Source of the DNA: Erythroxylum novogranatense
Taxonomy: Eukaryota > Streptophyta > Magnoliopsida > Malpighiales > Erythroxylaceae
DNA: 64,000 nucleotides
Reading direction: 5' to 3'
Assembly (NCBI GenBank): GCA_029891385.1
Contig: CM057225.1
Coordinates: 79,695,887 to 79,759,886 of the forward strand
Below, piece by piece: positions 1 through 13,400 of the stretch (position 1 is its first letter; each line of letters opens with the position of its first letter). The position numbers were made by a program, and so were the translations under genes. The notes below the pieces were generated by a model that ran no database searches, was not told the DNA's origin, and worked only from the letters and a program-made list of their open reading frames with translations.

Positions 1-694
1 AGCTTCTCAGTGACGTCTGAAAGGTCCAAGTCTTCTGTTATCCGGTCACTCAAATATTGAATCACATGAGGCAAAGTTGTTGTATCTGCTATTCTTTGAA
101 TGTTCTCGAAATGCGTTTGCATTCTATCAAATTTCAAAATAAATAAAAAACATAAGAATAAGAAAACAAAGAAGCCCTTCACCCATAAAAGAAATGCAAT
201 AAGAAGTAACTCAACTGGGCCTTAATGAGGTCTTCATGTTCTCGTTGACGAGCAAGGTTTCTCTCCAGATCAGCGAGGCTTCTTTTGTGTGCATTGTACG
301 TGTTGTACAGTAAATACCCACCTCCTAAAAAGCCTGCTGATAAAAGAATCTTCCTCCTATGTCTTCTCCAAAAATGGCTACCTAGGTCAAAAGTATACAA
401 GTGAAAGAAAATTATATAATGTGCAAAATGCACAATGGGCAAACATTGTAACTAATAGCACAAATGCAAAGGAACTAGGAGTGAACAAGCAATAGGTAGC
501 TATTTCCATTAACAATCAAGTATGCAGAAGGAAACGCAACAGACAAGAAAAAGGAAATCTTCCAGACAAGGGCATAACAACCATAACCCATGCGGAGAAA
601 CGACAGTGAAAGGCATAACAAAAACTGGGAAAATGGAAGACATGAAAAGAAGAATGAAAGAAGCTAAAGTTAACACAAACCTTAGATAAAGCAT
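1..694 (-). CDS. PEX3: Peroxisome biogenesis protein 3 (PEX3), 5' end only
   Basis: PEX3 is the peroxisomal membrane anchor that docks PEX19 and imports membrane proteins. Three minus-strand exons can be joined with GT-AG borders: 681-694 (start codon at 694), 216-377 and 1-123, which runs off the window. They give about 99 residues beginning MLYLSHFWRRHRRK, with the basic stretch FWRRHRRK ahead of a short hydrophobic segment containing GGGYLLY, as at the N-terminus of plant PEX3. The motifs LADLERNLARQRE, then IKAQMQTHFENIQRIAD, follow family order. The frame stays open across both junctions: AG plus C makes Ser, CA plus A makes Gln. Full-length plant PEX3 is roughly 370 residues, so about three quarters lies outside. 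It is divergently arranged with RACK1. The family call is from remembered motifs. Confidence 0.88.
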
Positions 695-1406
695 TTTCAA
701 TGTTGAGGGAACAACCTAAGCCCTGTAAAGAAAAGGGAAAGCATTGGGGTAGTAGTGGAGAACGTGGGTTGAAGTCTTGGATTTACAGAGAGAAATCACC
801 AAGGGATGGGAAAATAGGGAACAAAGGGCAACCCAAAACAAGGAAAGCTGATTAAGCTCTTCTTTAACTAATCTAACGTTGATTGATATGCATATGCTGC
901 ATATATCTCTTGTAGTTGAAGTAGACGCGAGGCAGAGTTAAGGAGGAGGAGGAGGAGGAGGAGGAGATCTGGGACGAGGGTGACTAGGAAGGAGAAGTGA
1001 AAATCAACGACTATATAGATTGACTGGTAAATGATAATTACTATTACATGATATTAAGATTTTTATTATCATTTCATTTGGGCTAAGACTACAGTAAGAC
1101 ATCCACGATTCTCATTCTAGGTCTCCTCCTCTGTTTACAGTTTATAATAACTTAACATGGCCTTCTAATTTGATGTTATAGTTTGCGGTTTATAACCCAA
1201 AGCAAAGACAAAAACGCCAAGGAGCTGGAAATAGGGCTGTATAGTATAACACTCTACACGATTTCTATTTTCTTCAATAAAAGGCCCAACCTTCCAAAAC
1301 CCTAGTTCAGGTCTTACCATATATAAACCAAAATTTTACGCATTACCTCCCCTCTCTCTCTCTCTCTCGTCCAAACAGAATCAAAACTGCTAGTCCTCCT
1401 CTTACA
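695..1406. promoter_or_regulatory. Shared intergenic promoter region of PEX3 and RACK1
   Basis: About 710 bases separate the two divergent start codons. On the RACK1 side there is a site II-like GGCCCAAC at 1283-1290 and a telo-box AAACCCTAG at 1297-1305. This pairing is typical of plant translation-machinery genes and fits RACK1, a ribosome-associated protein. A CT-rich tract (1351-1368) lies in the presumed RACK1 5' leader. A GGA microsatellite (about 941-965) lies on the PEX3 side. No TATA box could be assigned with confidence. Confidence 0.6.
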
Positions 1407-2897
<1,491 letters not shown>

Positions 2898-4008
2898 GGA
2901 TCCTTGAGCAGTTGGCAATTGCTTCTTTCTTTTCCCAATTAGCAAAACAGATGCTGTTCTTTATAGTATTGTGAGATGTAAAATCAAGACTTTCTGGAAT
3001 TGTTGGGTCTTTTGATTTTGGATGTAAGATTTGGCTTTTGAGGCCTACTTTTTTTTCTTTGGACGGACATATTTAGATGCATTGGTTTTGGATATATTGA
3101 TAAACATCCAAATTCGATTGTTATAATTAGCATTGCATTGTCTCCTTTGTTTTTTTGGTTTGTTTTAATGCATGTTGGCAACATACTGAAGGCCTATTAT
3201 AGATTTATCAATCATGGTCGATATGAAAATTTTACTGGGAATCGATTTGATTCTTTTGAGTGATCAACATTGAGCTCGGCAGCTCGTGTTGCGGAATAAG
3301 AAGGTTTTTATGTGAAAATCCTTTTATCAAACGCTTTCTCCCATGTTTTTTGTTTACGCAGGTGGAAACTTTCCATCAAATTTTCGGTGCAAGTAGGCCG
3401 AACCAGTATATTTAATCTTTGGTGGTTCCCTCCATCTTTTATGCCTTAAAGCCACCTTTTGATTCATCAATTGGCTTCCCCTGGAATTATCATCAACAAA
3501 ATTGCTGTAGATGAGGGATGACTATTGGGCCTATTTGATCGGATTTTAAACTGGCTTTATGATAAAAATTCAGAAAAATAATGGAGTCAGCTTGTGGTAG
3601 CAAATTAGGGCTTTCAGAACAGTAAGAAGCAATAGAGTGTGTAAAATGATAAAACGAACACATGTAAGAGGAGGTTTGAATTGTGAGACTTGAAAATTTT
3701 TACAAGTTACTTTTAATTCAGATAAATGACAAGCTTGCATTGTTTATTTAAGCTTTTAAGCTTGTTGCGTTGTAATTGAACCACTTGGCATGTGTAGCTT
3801 GTCAAGTTGATGTGTAAGACATAGAATTTTATTACGAAGGCTGGTTGTATCAATATAGTTGGTGAAGTATTTGACGAATTTGCTACAAAAAAAAACTTTA
3901 GATTTTACTTTTCCAAACAAAATATAAGAGCATTAATGAACCTAATTAATTAATAAGTTTGTGTTCTTATATGCTTCTCGAGGAACTATACCATCAAATA
4001 TAGAATTA
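2898..4008. other. Intergenic, RACK1 3' flank
   Basis: This stretch is AT-rich and follows the RACK1 stop codon. The first 200-300 bases are presumably 3' UTR. No coding exon, RNA gene or convincing repeat is visible in the remainder. Confidence 0.5.
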
Positions 4009-4322
4009 TAAGGCTATGTTAGGTTAGACATAAGGTTTTTAGTGGAATATGATAATTTATAATAGAATAAAATATAAATAATGTTGTTTGGAATAAAAGG
4101 AAGAGTTCATAATATAATATCTTGAAATATTATTTAGAAGAAGAGTTTGTAATGTAATATAGTGAAAAGTTATTTATCATTTTACATTTCATCATAAACC
4201 ACCAAATCAAAAGTTTACATTTTTACTATTTAAGAAAAATGTACATTCCATTCTATTATAAATCTTTCTCAATATTATATTCCATTACATTTCATTAATA
4301 AACTTTTAATCAAACATGGCCT
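4009..4322. mobile_element. MITE-like AT-rich element
   Basis: An AT-rich block of about 310 bases is bounded by imperfect inverted termini. The left end reads AGGCTATGTTAGG and the right end ATGTTTGATT...AGGCC on the reverse strand (CATGGCCTAAAT at the edge). It has no coding capacity. Such GGCCATGTTTGG-like termini are common on small non-autonomous plant DNA transposons. No clean target-site duplication could be seen, so the superfamily is not assigned. Confidence 0.4.
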
Positions 4323-4428
4323 AAATATTGTCAATTACTCCAACATTTATAAGAAGAGGGACAGTTATATGGAATTTACATATATGAGCAATTATTGAAA
4401 TTTTTCTATGGAAAATATTTTATAGCGA

Positions 4429-6059
4429 TGGAGCTTGGAGCTGGAGGCAACGAGGCTGGAGCTTAAGACGACCTGTCAGGAGCTAAAGACGACGACAGAC
4501 TTGGAGGCTTGGAGCGTGAGCTGGCAATGGAGAACAAATCTTGACGAACTGGCAACAGTCGGAGCGGTGACTTGGCGTGGTAGACACCATAATGGCGATG
4601 GATTTATGCTGTAACCTGTGTTTGTGAGAGAGAACCGAGGTTGAGAGCTGGGAGAGAAAAAAAGAAGGGAAAGGAGGGGCATCTGCTGGTATTTTTTGTT
4701 CAACTTAGTCCTATAATTTTCAAATTTTATAATTCGGTCCAATACTAGACCGATATTTTAAATACTCTGATATGCTACTATAGATTATCCTACCATTTCC
4801 CACCATTCTGATACGATAATCTATACACTAGCTCCTACACCTATCATCAAATTTGAGTATTCATAACCCATCGGCATAAAACAAGAGTGAAATAATTAAC
4901 TACTTGTTTCTTAATCCAGGAACAATACAAAACTCCTTCACAAAGAAACATTAAAGACAATTTTCACGTTTTTACCAAAACAAACAATGAACAACACATA
5001 AATAATTGAGTTTTATAATGAGAAATAGAGATCCTATTTAAAATTATCCCTTTTTTCAATAAAGGCGTACAAAGTTGTTTCTTTTTAGAGAGGATTTTAC
5101 AGCGACTAACATATTACGCTTAAGCGTTGCGACTTTTCAAAACAAAAACAAAAAAATTGCTTAAGCAATAACTATGCCGACAATCTACTTGAGGTTACAA
5201 GTTCACATCTTGTAGCCAAGTTTTATATCCACTTCCTCTCGATTGTAACACTAATCACACACCCAGGTCTTAGCTTCCTCGTGCGATGGCCAAGTAATAG
5301 AATCATCCCCGAGTTCATCATCGCTTCATAAACACGTTCGAATCAATGTCATACATAGGTTTGTTTAATCATTGTTGGCAAAAGCGAGAATGTATGCCTT
5401 TTGTCAACTCATAGATACCTTCGATGTATGTGTCAATGAGTCAAATTACCAAATCCTTTTAAGAGATGTTAAATAGGCATATTTGCTTCATTCACCCGAT
5501 CATGTCCCCCGGCTCAATTTGCCACCGATGATACTTTTACGAGCAATATGATTAACTTGACTCTGTCTTACAAAATCAAAATGTGTACTGTTAGTGTAAG
5601 AATCGAGTGTCATATACGGAGGAGTGATTCTAATATCGATAATATAACAAAATTTACTCATTCACCATTTAAGATCAACTTGCCCATCAACGCTAACTTC
5701 TAATCTTTGTTACTCGAGGCGTTGCCGTCCATACATTATTAGATCTCGGTGGTGAAACTGTCACTTCATTCCATCATTATAAGTATGCTTCAACATTAGA
5801 CGCAAATCCCATTTAGATGCTATATGGAGAGCAAGTCTAATCAATATTTAATAACGTCATCACTTCTTTTCACTTTACATCGAAACCGAGGTGCAGAATC
5901 ATCTTACTCTGTTTTCAACGAATTTTTGCTCTGGATTGCAAACCGGAACAAATGCAATAAATTAATCTGTCTTTCTTTGGAAGGTTCTAGATTCCCTTCG
6001 TCATAATTCTTGAGAAACTTGATTTGCTTACTTGATGCACTACCACGTGGAGTCGATTT
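4429..6059. other. Unit A sequence beyond the MYB4R1 stop codon
   Basis: This segment follows the MYB4R1 stop codon on the minus strand. It is repeated as 21.64-23.11 kb in unit B and 35.94-37.56 kb in unit C. It contains a motif around CCTATAATTTTCAAATTTTA that looks repeat-derived. Open frames here (for example at 4476-4742 and 5824-6006) are short, differ between copies and match nothing I recognise. It probably holds the 3' UTR plus flanking DNA. Confidence 0.45.
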
Positions 6060-9000
6060 CTATTCGATGGTATATGTCTTCTTTCCCCTCGGAATACTTC
6101 TTGTCCTCCTTGCTTTGCCTTTTCAAAGCAATTCCATAAGGAGAATTCTCGATCATTTCAGCATTTATCCTTTCCAAAACATCTCCTTTATTATCGCATC
6201 TTAGATGTCTTCTTTTCTTTGGACGCATTGGGATGACAAAGAATGTCTCTTGCATCACCACTTGTTATTGCTAATAAACTTGAATCAACATTATCATGAA
6301 CAAGTTGAATTGTCACAAATAGTTCCGGATGGGTTGTTATGCTCTTCCCGACATGATTTATGCACTTCGACATGATTTATGCTTTCTACCAATACATTGA
6401 TCGGAGATTCACTCACGATTTGAGGGTATCGTTCTGACTAAACTCGATGAACCATCATTATTTGTTACATCCAATTCCGGTCTTTCCGGGGTTGCAAAGA
6501 AGACTTTTACAGTTCCATTAGTTCTCATGCACTTATTTCTCTTCGATGACAAGATGGGAACCTTTTCCTCTTTTGTATTATCCTCTACACAATTTCTGTT
6601 GCCTTTGGCTCGTGAATATTACTCCATCTAATTTCTCAAACGCAGAACCATTGTTGATTCCTCTGACTTCTTGAGTGAACCAAATACCGTTTCCAAGTTC
6701 TTTTGGCGTACTCTTGTTTGGGGCTCGTGGAATTTGACAAAGCAAGTTCAAAAGTAAGAAGAATCATAAGGCACAAACCCTAAGAATGTTTATATTCCCG
6801 AACGACAATGTTATTGTTAAAAGGTTTAATTAATAAATAACAAATCAAAAAGGACAAAAGATAAAGAGTAAAAAATGATCCATAACCTAATGCTGTTTTG
6901 GGTTAAGCTATGGACCTCCATATACATAGACCACTCCTCTTTCCAAATAAGAAAAGTTACAAATTTTCACATGAAATTAGATTGTGTTGAAGAAGCTAAT
7001 ATCTCAAAAAGATACTTGTTGAAGAAGAAGCTTAACAATAATTTCGATTGTTGTCAAACAAAGAGTTCAATTAGAAATATACCACAAGAGAGAATGGATT
7101 GTTGAGTAAAGAAACTCAATTGTAAAATTTAATTAACGTGTTGAATGGCTTCAAAAGTGAGAGAGGAAAAGATTATCGGCCCGGAAGGAAGGGTAAAAAT
7201 GTTTATTAATCCCACATTGGAAAGGGACAAAAGATAAAAGAGTGATTTATATACAAAATTATCCATAACCTATTGAAATAATGTTTTAAGATATGGACCT
7301 CCATACATAACAAGCACTCCTCTCCTAAATAAGAAAAGTTGCGAAGTTCACACTTATAAACGAAGATAGAATAAGCTTTGGAAACAACAAAGAAATGACC
7401 ACAAAGTTTTGTTTCTTCTCCAGATTTTGAATCTCCTATGTACAAATGAATTGCTAGAAATCTATTATAGAATGCGATAAACAAGCGCAAAATTATAAGT
7501 CAATATACCTTGATTTACATTTATGCTTCCAGTTTGATTCTCGGGTTACGATCTTTGGTCCTATGGTAGTAATGGAAGAAAATCATCGAGACTGAGTGTT
7601 GGCGCTCGAACTCTCGATCTACAAAGTTGCCAATAAAAGCAGCCTTTTTGTTCTATAAGCTTCTTGCATTTTGGCACTTCATGTGGAGCTAACAAGCGCC
7701 ATCTCTGGTGTATCTGATGCAACCGAACCTTGATCCATCAAAATTGTGATAAAAGACATATATACATCATGGAAGCATAGAAATCATAAAATTCCAAATT
7801 GTAATAACTACGACAACAAGCTGTCGGTTCGGCTGGGAAATGTTTAGCGATCTCATTGACCATATCCACATTCTTCAATTATTGCCTTCAATCTTAAATC
7901 CTCTTCTTGGACCATTCACCCGTATTCAAAGAAGGATCCAAAGCATTAAACCACTGTTGGCGTGAAGTCGATTACATAATCATCACATAAGAAAAGATGT
8001 ATTGACAGTGTTATTGTTCTACACAATACCTCTCTACATTGTACTTGTGTTCGACTGGCACAAATTGAGCAATTTTATTCCAATTCTTTGGACCAAAAAT
8101 TTCACACTACTTTCGGGCATTTGTCTTCATCTAAAGTCCACGTCCCTTTCCTTTGCCTATATGGGTTTAGAGATTTCCTCCACATGTATTTTGGAATATT
8201 GTGATATAACTAGTCTTTTGACCAAATATATTTGTCAATTTTGAAGGATCTCGAACAAAAATGGTCATGAGGAACACATCTTAATTCAAATTAGCATCGA
8301 ATTTACTCCAAAGATATTTCGAAATTGCGAAGGAAGGAAGTGAATCATATTGCCTTTTATATACTTAAGAACAACTATAAAACACAACAGTCACCTGTTG
8401 CTCGAGAACTATCCTCTTTCAAATACAAAGCAGATGCTCAAAATGAGCAATAAGAGATTCAAAACTCATGGCATAAATAGCCAAAGTTACTTGAGTTGAG
8501 CAACCCTTCTTTCCTTTTGAAGGAAAAACATCTCACTAGTTATGACAAGAAAGACATATGACACAAAAACAATCAATGTCATCAAAATCAAGTACAAACT
8601 CTATACACAATAAGCCAAAAGCTTCACTAAACCTCCACATAAATTCACTTCGACCATAAAGACTGACCTATTAGAACATTGTGCACGGTTCTTCCTTCCA
8701 AGCAGAAGCTACATCCCGCCAATTATAGCCATAAACTTTTACGACAGCATTAAGTTGTGCATCCTCATCTTTGGTCCACTCCTTCTTTAGTATGCGAGCA
8801 TTTAAACTCCGTTGGAAACGTAACAAGCATCCAAACGGCGTCCTCTTTTTCTCCAATGATGCTGCAATATCAAACCAATTCTCGATTCCTCTTTCTGGAC
8901 AACTAACAAAAGATTTTTATCATCTCGAGCTTCCCATGGACTTGAATCAATTAATGGATCTTCAAAATTCAACCACTGCGGGATGAACATTACATCAATA

Positions 9001-11163
9001 AGAAGACAATAAGTGAGTAGTTAAAATATGGTAAATGTACTTGGTGGGAAATCAATAATGAAGACATCAACGAGAAAGAGCCTGCGGCAAATCAAACAAG
9101 AATTCAACTCTCGGGACTCCATTATATGAATATCGATTCCATTAATAAAGAAGGGAGCTTAATGAGCCCATATTACTAAACCGAGAAGGCAAATCAAACA
9201 AGAAAGAATTCAACTCTCGGGACTCCATTATATAAAATCAAATCCATTAATAAAAGAAAGGAGCTTAATGAACCATACTACTAAACTAAAAGGAAGGATC
9301 GTATCAACATCTAGGGATTGGCAACTTATAAATTCGGTGATTTGGATAATCTTTAGAATAATCTAAATATACTTAATAACTCATATATACTATTTATAGT
9401 GTTAAGTATGTCTAGATAGATTTAGTACAAAATATTTTGAGGTATTTGTGCTTCTCGAGATGTGACTTATATCAAGACTCTTTGGCGGGGATAGTAATAG
9501 GTAACTTCATTCACCAAAATGTTATATACAATTCTTTACACTATGTGATTGGATCCAACTTAAAAGATTGGATAAAGCAGGGGTATTTCTGGGTGGACTA
9601 CGCTTCAAATAGCTAAACAAAACTTCATGAAATATTTTATTAAACTTGCAACAAAAGCAAAGATGATCAAGGCATTAAAAACAATTCAAAGCGGAAGCCA
9701 TCTAAAACTCTTTTAAACCCTTGCAATGTATTTAATAACATGATAATGTCGTATTATCGCCAAAAAAGTCACAATGAAGCACGAGAAATAGAGCCTAACA
9801 CCGATGAAAACTATGCAGGATTGGTTGCAATGCAATAATTCAAAATAAATAGAATCAATTATCACCGCTCTTGAGGCTTGTTGATATGCAAAGAAATGTC
9901 TTCAAAACAAATGAGGTGAATGAATCCTTACATGCCTAAGAATTTAACAACATAAAATTAATCAATTAATTCCATGGAGTAGAAGACATTTTCAAAGGGC
10001 TTACCAACCCAACCCACAAAGGAAATATGTGAGACGATTATGCGAAAATGTTATGATAAAATGGCATGGGGTTTTAAAAGAATTCCCGAATCTCCAAATC
10101 CTTTTTCTTGTTTTGGAATATGGTGAAAACATCAATTATCTGATTAAGGTCAAAACAACTTTTCATGTGTACAAGATTCTTGAGATATTTTGCTAGCATT
10201 TACAATATTTGTTATTATCGTGAAAGAAGATCGATCTCACACAAAATGCTAACCTTGCTGCACATTCTGCACTGTAAGCGACCGATTACATACAAGGAAG
10301 CCAATTGATCCCGTTAACCTTTGGAAGAAACTCTCTCATCAACTCGGGTGATTTCCGGATCTCGATTGAAGCAAGAAGGCTATCAAATTACTGTGATCTC
10401 CAAAATAACCTTGAACCACTTGAAGTTAAAATGTGTTAGAACAGAAATTTGAAAATTAAAATGGAACTTGCGTCTTGAAAATAAGAAATACAACAGCATA
10501 ACTCCGGGAGCCTCAAAGGCTTAAAGAGAACAAACACAACAAATTAAAATTTGCAAACTGCATGTCAAAGGCATCAATTTCTATCGGTTTAAGCTTCTTA
10601 ACATGTATGTGACATTTCATTTCATAGTATAAACACTTCAATCAATTTACATGTATTCTAGCGGTCTTAATGTCTAATCGGACCATTACTACAAGCTTTC
10701 TTAGAGGCACACATCTGCAATTGAGATTTGCGCTAGCCTATAATAAGTAATAACCCTCAATGCTAAGTACCACTGAATTCCAAAGAACAATATCACATCT
10801 TGATATCCATGAGTTAGATTTGACAAATGAAAGATTTTTGTTACGAATACTACGTTTATACATTCTCGTAGATCGGATATTGAGATCACAAATTGCGACA
10901 AAAATGTTCTCTAGTTTCTTGATTCATAGAAACTTCATCTTTTCTAGAGAAAAAAAGAAACAATAACTCTTCCAACCCATGACAAAATCTACATGCATGA
11001 ATTCACAAAGTTGAACAAATTTTACACTCGTACTCACAAATGCATATGTAGACATAATGAAAATCCCAAGGTTTTTGCTTTCTGTCTTTGCCCATTTTTT
11101 TCGGTGCACTATAAGTGGAAAATTTTTCAATGCTTTTCTATAGTTAGCAGCATGAGAATTTTC
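6060..11163 (-). pseudogene. MYB4R1: SNAPC4-like 4R-MYB gene, unit A copy, 3' part (exons 10 to 4)
   Basis: Exons homologous to unit B can be placed at about 6060-6723 (exon 10), 7509-7706 (9), 7809-7956 (8), 8030-8182 (7), 8668-8975 (6), 10254-10421 (5) and 11070-11163 (a 5' part of exon 4). A 256-base deletion removes the 3' end and splice donor of exon 4. At 11163 the copy breaks into an inverted segment, so exons 1-3 are no longer in line. Many one- and two-base differences from B break the Myb-repeat frames, and the exon 8 donor is altered. Most small indels fall at CAG/CTG sites and may be consensus errors, but the deletion and inversion are structural. As arranged, it cannot encode a full SNAPC4-like protein. 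Confidence 0.85.
7209..7253 (+). promoter_or_regulatory. USE-like plus TATA module in intron 9 (unit A)
   Basis: ATCCCACATTG at 7209-7219 matches the plant snRNA upstream sequence element RTCCCACATCG at 10 of 11 positions. TTTATATA follows at 7246-7253, after 26 bases. The module is on the strand opposite the host gene. See the unit B copy at 24299 for interpretation. Confidence 0.45.
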
Positions 11164-12329
11164 TAGAAGCCCATTGCCCTAAACTTCTCTAATCAACATG
11201 TCTTTTAATGACCCCGACGATGGAGACTTCTCCTCCGAAGAGGATAACGACGATGTCCTCGACGAGGACATGGAGGCCCTGAGGCAGGCCTGCATGCTCA
11301 CCGGCGCAAATCCCTACGATCTCAACAACTCCATTCAACGCCCGTCTCCCTCCTTGCCCGCCACAGGCGAAGCTTCCGGTGAGTTCGATAAAGAGGACAG
11401 TGAGGATGATCTTGAAGTGCTTCGGAGCATACAGAACCGCTTCTCGATATCGGCTGCTTTTTCTGAACCTCTCTCTCTGAAGCCTCTGATGACTCTACCA
11501 CCAGATTCTGATAACGACGACGACGGTGATTTTGCAACTCTTGCCACAATTCGGCGCCGTTTTGCTGCTTATGATGACACTGGTAAACTCTTTTTTCCAT
11601 GTTTATGGGAAATGCTTCAATTTGTATTTTATCAGATTGTAGGTCGCATGCCATTTGATATAAAACTAATAATGCATAACGAAATATTCGCGTTGGTTAG
11701 GAGGAGGCTTGTTACATGTACGGATTTTACGGCTAAGCTATAACTTAGTAACTTTTGAAACTTATGAGTCGCTTAACTTTTTGAGAGACAAATAAAATAT
11801 TGTTCATTTATCAACGAAGCTATATATATATCTCAAACATGTCCAAAGATAGTGACACCGATTGTGAGTTTCAAATAGTGGAAGTTGTTAATATGTTCAC
11901 TTTTGCTTTTGTTCCCCTAACAAGTATGCTCATGTTTATGTAATATGCTCGAGATAATGTCACGAGGATTCCAAGAGAAAAGTGGACCGTTTCATATATT
12001 GAAGTTGTCTCGAAATGAAAAATCAAACAACTTCACGGTGGATGGAATGACAGAGTATAATTTGCCACCTTCTGATGAAGCCGGTGACACCGCAAACGCA
12101 TTGAATTGTAGCATGGAATTAGTTCCTTTCAGACGCTTGTCCCAGCTTCAATCAAATGGTTCTGAGCTGGTGTTATGCCATTCTAGCTTTCCAAAATCAG
12201 CTCAGTTGTTTGTTGCTACAATTAGGAAGAATAGATCCTGTCAGAAGTTGCTTCGAAGCAGATTGACTGAAATTGAAGCAAGAATGGAGGAGAATAAGAA
12301 ACTGAGGGAGCGTGTTCAAATATTGAAAA
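11164..12329 (+). pseudogene. MYB4R1: Inverted 5' segment of the unit A MYB4R1 copy (exons 1-3)
   Basis: The segment starts 34 bases upstream of the start codon and contains exon 1 (11198-11582: MSFNDPDDGDFSSEED, acidic, followed by GT), exon 2 (about 11849-11905) and a truncated exon 3 (from about 11954). All are on the plus strand, opposite to every other copy. The left junction shares AG between the joined sequences and the right junction shares AT, a microhomology pattern. Exon 3 stops at ILKNF and runs into foreign sequence ending TRFTYKS-stop. The exon 2 donor reads ttttg|ct instead of gt. The core promoter with its telo-box was left out of the inverted piece. It could only be expressed from some other promoter. 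Confidence 0.85.
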
Positions 12330-12498
12330 ATTTCATATTATTCTCTGCACACACCAAATTAACACGTTTTACATATAAAAGTTGAAATAGAAAAGGGAAA
12401 GATCCATGGCATTTTTGGATTGAAATAGAAAAGGGAACTGAGTTCCATGGCATTTTTTGGCAAGTCATACTGTTTTACTGACTGCTGCCTTTCCACAG

Positions 12499-12878
12499 GT
12501 AGAACACTACTTTGAGATTGACATATACATGCATAGATTTAGTTACATCTCAAGGAAAGGCTTTGAAGCATTCCTGGACAGACTTAAGATATGTGTATTG
12601 GATGTTTGCCTCACAATTCAGGTTAGTTAATCGCCTAGCTTGTTTTCTGCATTTTGTAAAAATATAATCCTGTCATGCATAAAATTTTTCGTCCAAATCT
12701 GAATTTCTTGTTTTATGGTAAGGCTTGAACTATTCGTAACTATGTCTTAAAACAGGGGAACAAAGCAGAAGAGTTACCGGAGCATCTCTTATGTTGCATA
12801 AGGTTAAATGGAATTGACCACTTGAATTACCATCTACTGGGGATGAACCAGGATTCTTGCGACTTCATTAGTGCTTGA
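12499..12878 (+). pseudogene. Last two exons of an EDR2_C (DUF1336) protein gene, unit A
   Basis: Two exons are visible: 12499-12621 (acceptor ttccacag, donor CAG|gttagt) and 12756-12878 (acceptor taaaacag, stop TGA). They encode 81 residues in one frame. Motifs include [19 protein letters not shown] and GNKAEELPEHLLCCIRLNGID, which resemble the C-terminal EDR2_C domain of plant START/PH-type and related proteins, where EIDVDI and ELPE..L..VRLN recur. The rest of that gene, including its domain start, is absent from the window. The fragment recurs in B' and C at the same distance from the MYB4R1 start, so it is part of the duplicated unit. It is a gene tail without its own promoter. Confidence 0.72.
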
Positions 12879-13400
12879 AGATGTAAGGATTGTGATCAAT
12901 AAAGGGTAATTATAGAAAAGAAAATAGTTGCTGTCCAGAAATGACAAAACATAAAATTCACGTAATACTTTGCTCATAAATACCAACAGGATGAAATTGA
13001 CACGCCTCGTGTACCTTTCTAATCTCACCGCCATTTCGATCCTAAATCTTAACGATCATTTCCCATAAGGTAGTATGTAGGTGGTGTAGGTTTGTACAAC
13101 ACTTCACAGTTGGGCAAAACTCACTTTCTTGCGAGGATTAAGGGACTTTCCACATAAATAATAATCTCGGTTTGTCACTTACGGACCTCACTAAAATATT
13201 AAAAAAAAGATGAACCTTGAAGTGAACATATAATAGAACATATAAATTGAAATGAAGCATGAATGTTCAGCGTGAATGATGACCGTTCGGCATGAATCAC
13301 TTGTTCATGCCGAATCGCTCATTCGGCGTTCCTTGTTCATGTGAGCGGTGACCACACTGAATCTTTCAGCGTTCTTATTCACGTGAAAATGATTAATTGT
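12879..13400. other. Unit A tail, unassigned
   Basis: This non-coding sequence is conserved with 34974-35470 and 63029-63490. It includes several degenerate copies of a GTTCGGCGTGAATCA-like word in both orientations (13263-13400), which could form short hairpins. No gene is seen. Confidence 0.4.

Larger units (their letters stand above)
4429..13400. repeat. Tandem unit A of the MYB4R1/EDR2_C duplication
   Basis: This is the first copy of the amplified segment. It aligns with unit B (21.6-30.6 kb) from about 4.6 kb to 11.16 kb and with unit C on both sides of C's retrotransposons. The left edge joins AT-rich sequence at about 4429. The right edge, near 13.4 kb, runs into LTR-derived DNA. Compared with B and C it lacks 256 bases in intron/exon 4 and about 0.7 kb between exons 3 and 4, and its 5' exons are inverted. 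The EDR2_C tail keeps the usual orientation. Confidence 0.85.

Noticed and set aside
4429..13400. Helitron or Pack-MULE capture as the cause of the repeated unit
   Set aside because: No conserved terminal inverted repeats, no TC...CTRR ends and no target duplications at unit edges. The copies are tandem and intron-containing, so segmental duplication is simpler.
13263..13400. CRISPR-like repeated words
   Set aside because: Degenerate, irregular and palindromic spacing in a plant nuclear context; not a CRISPR array.
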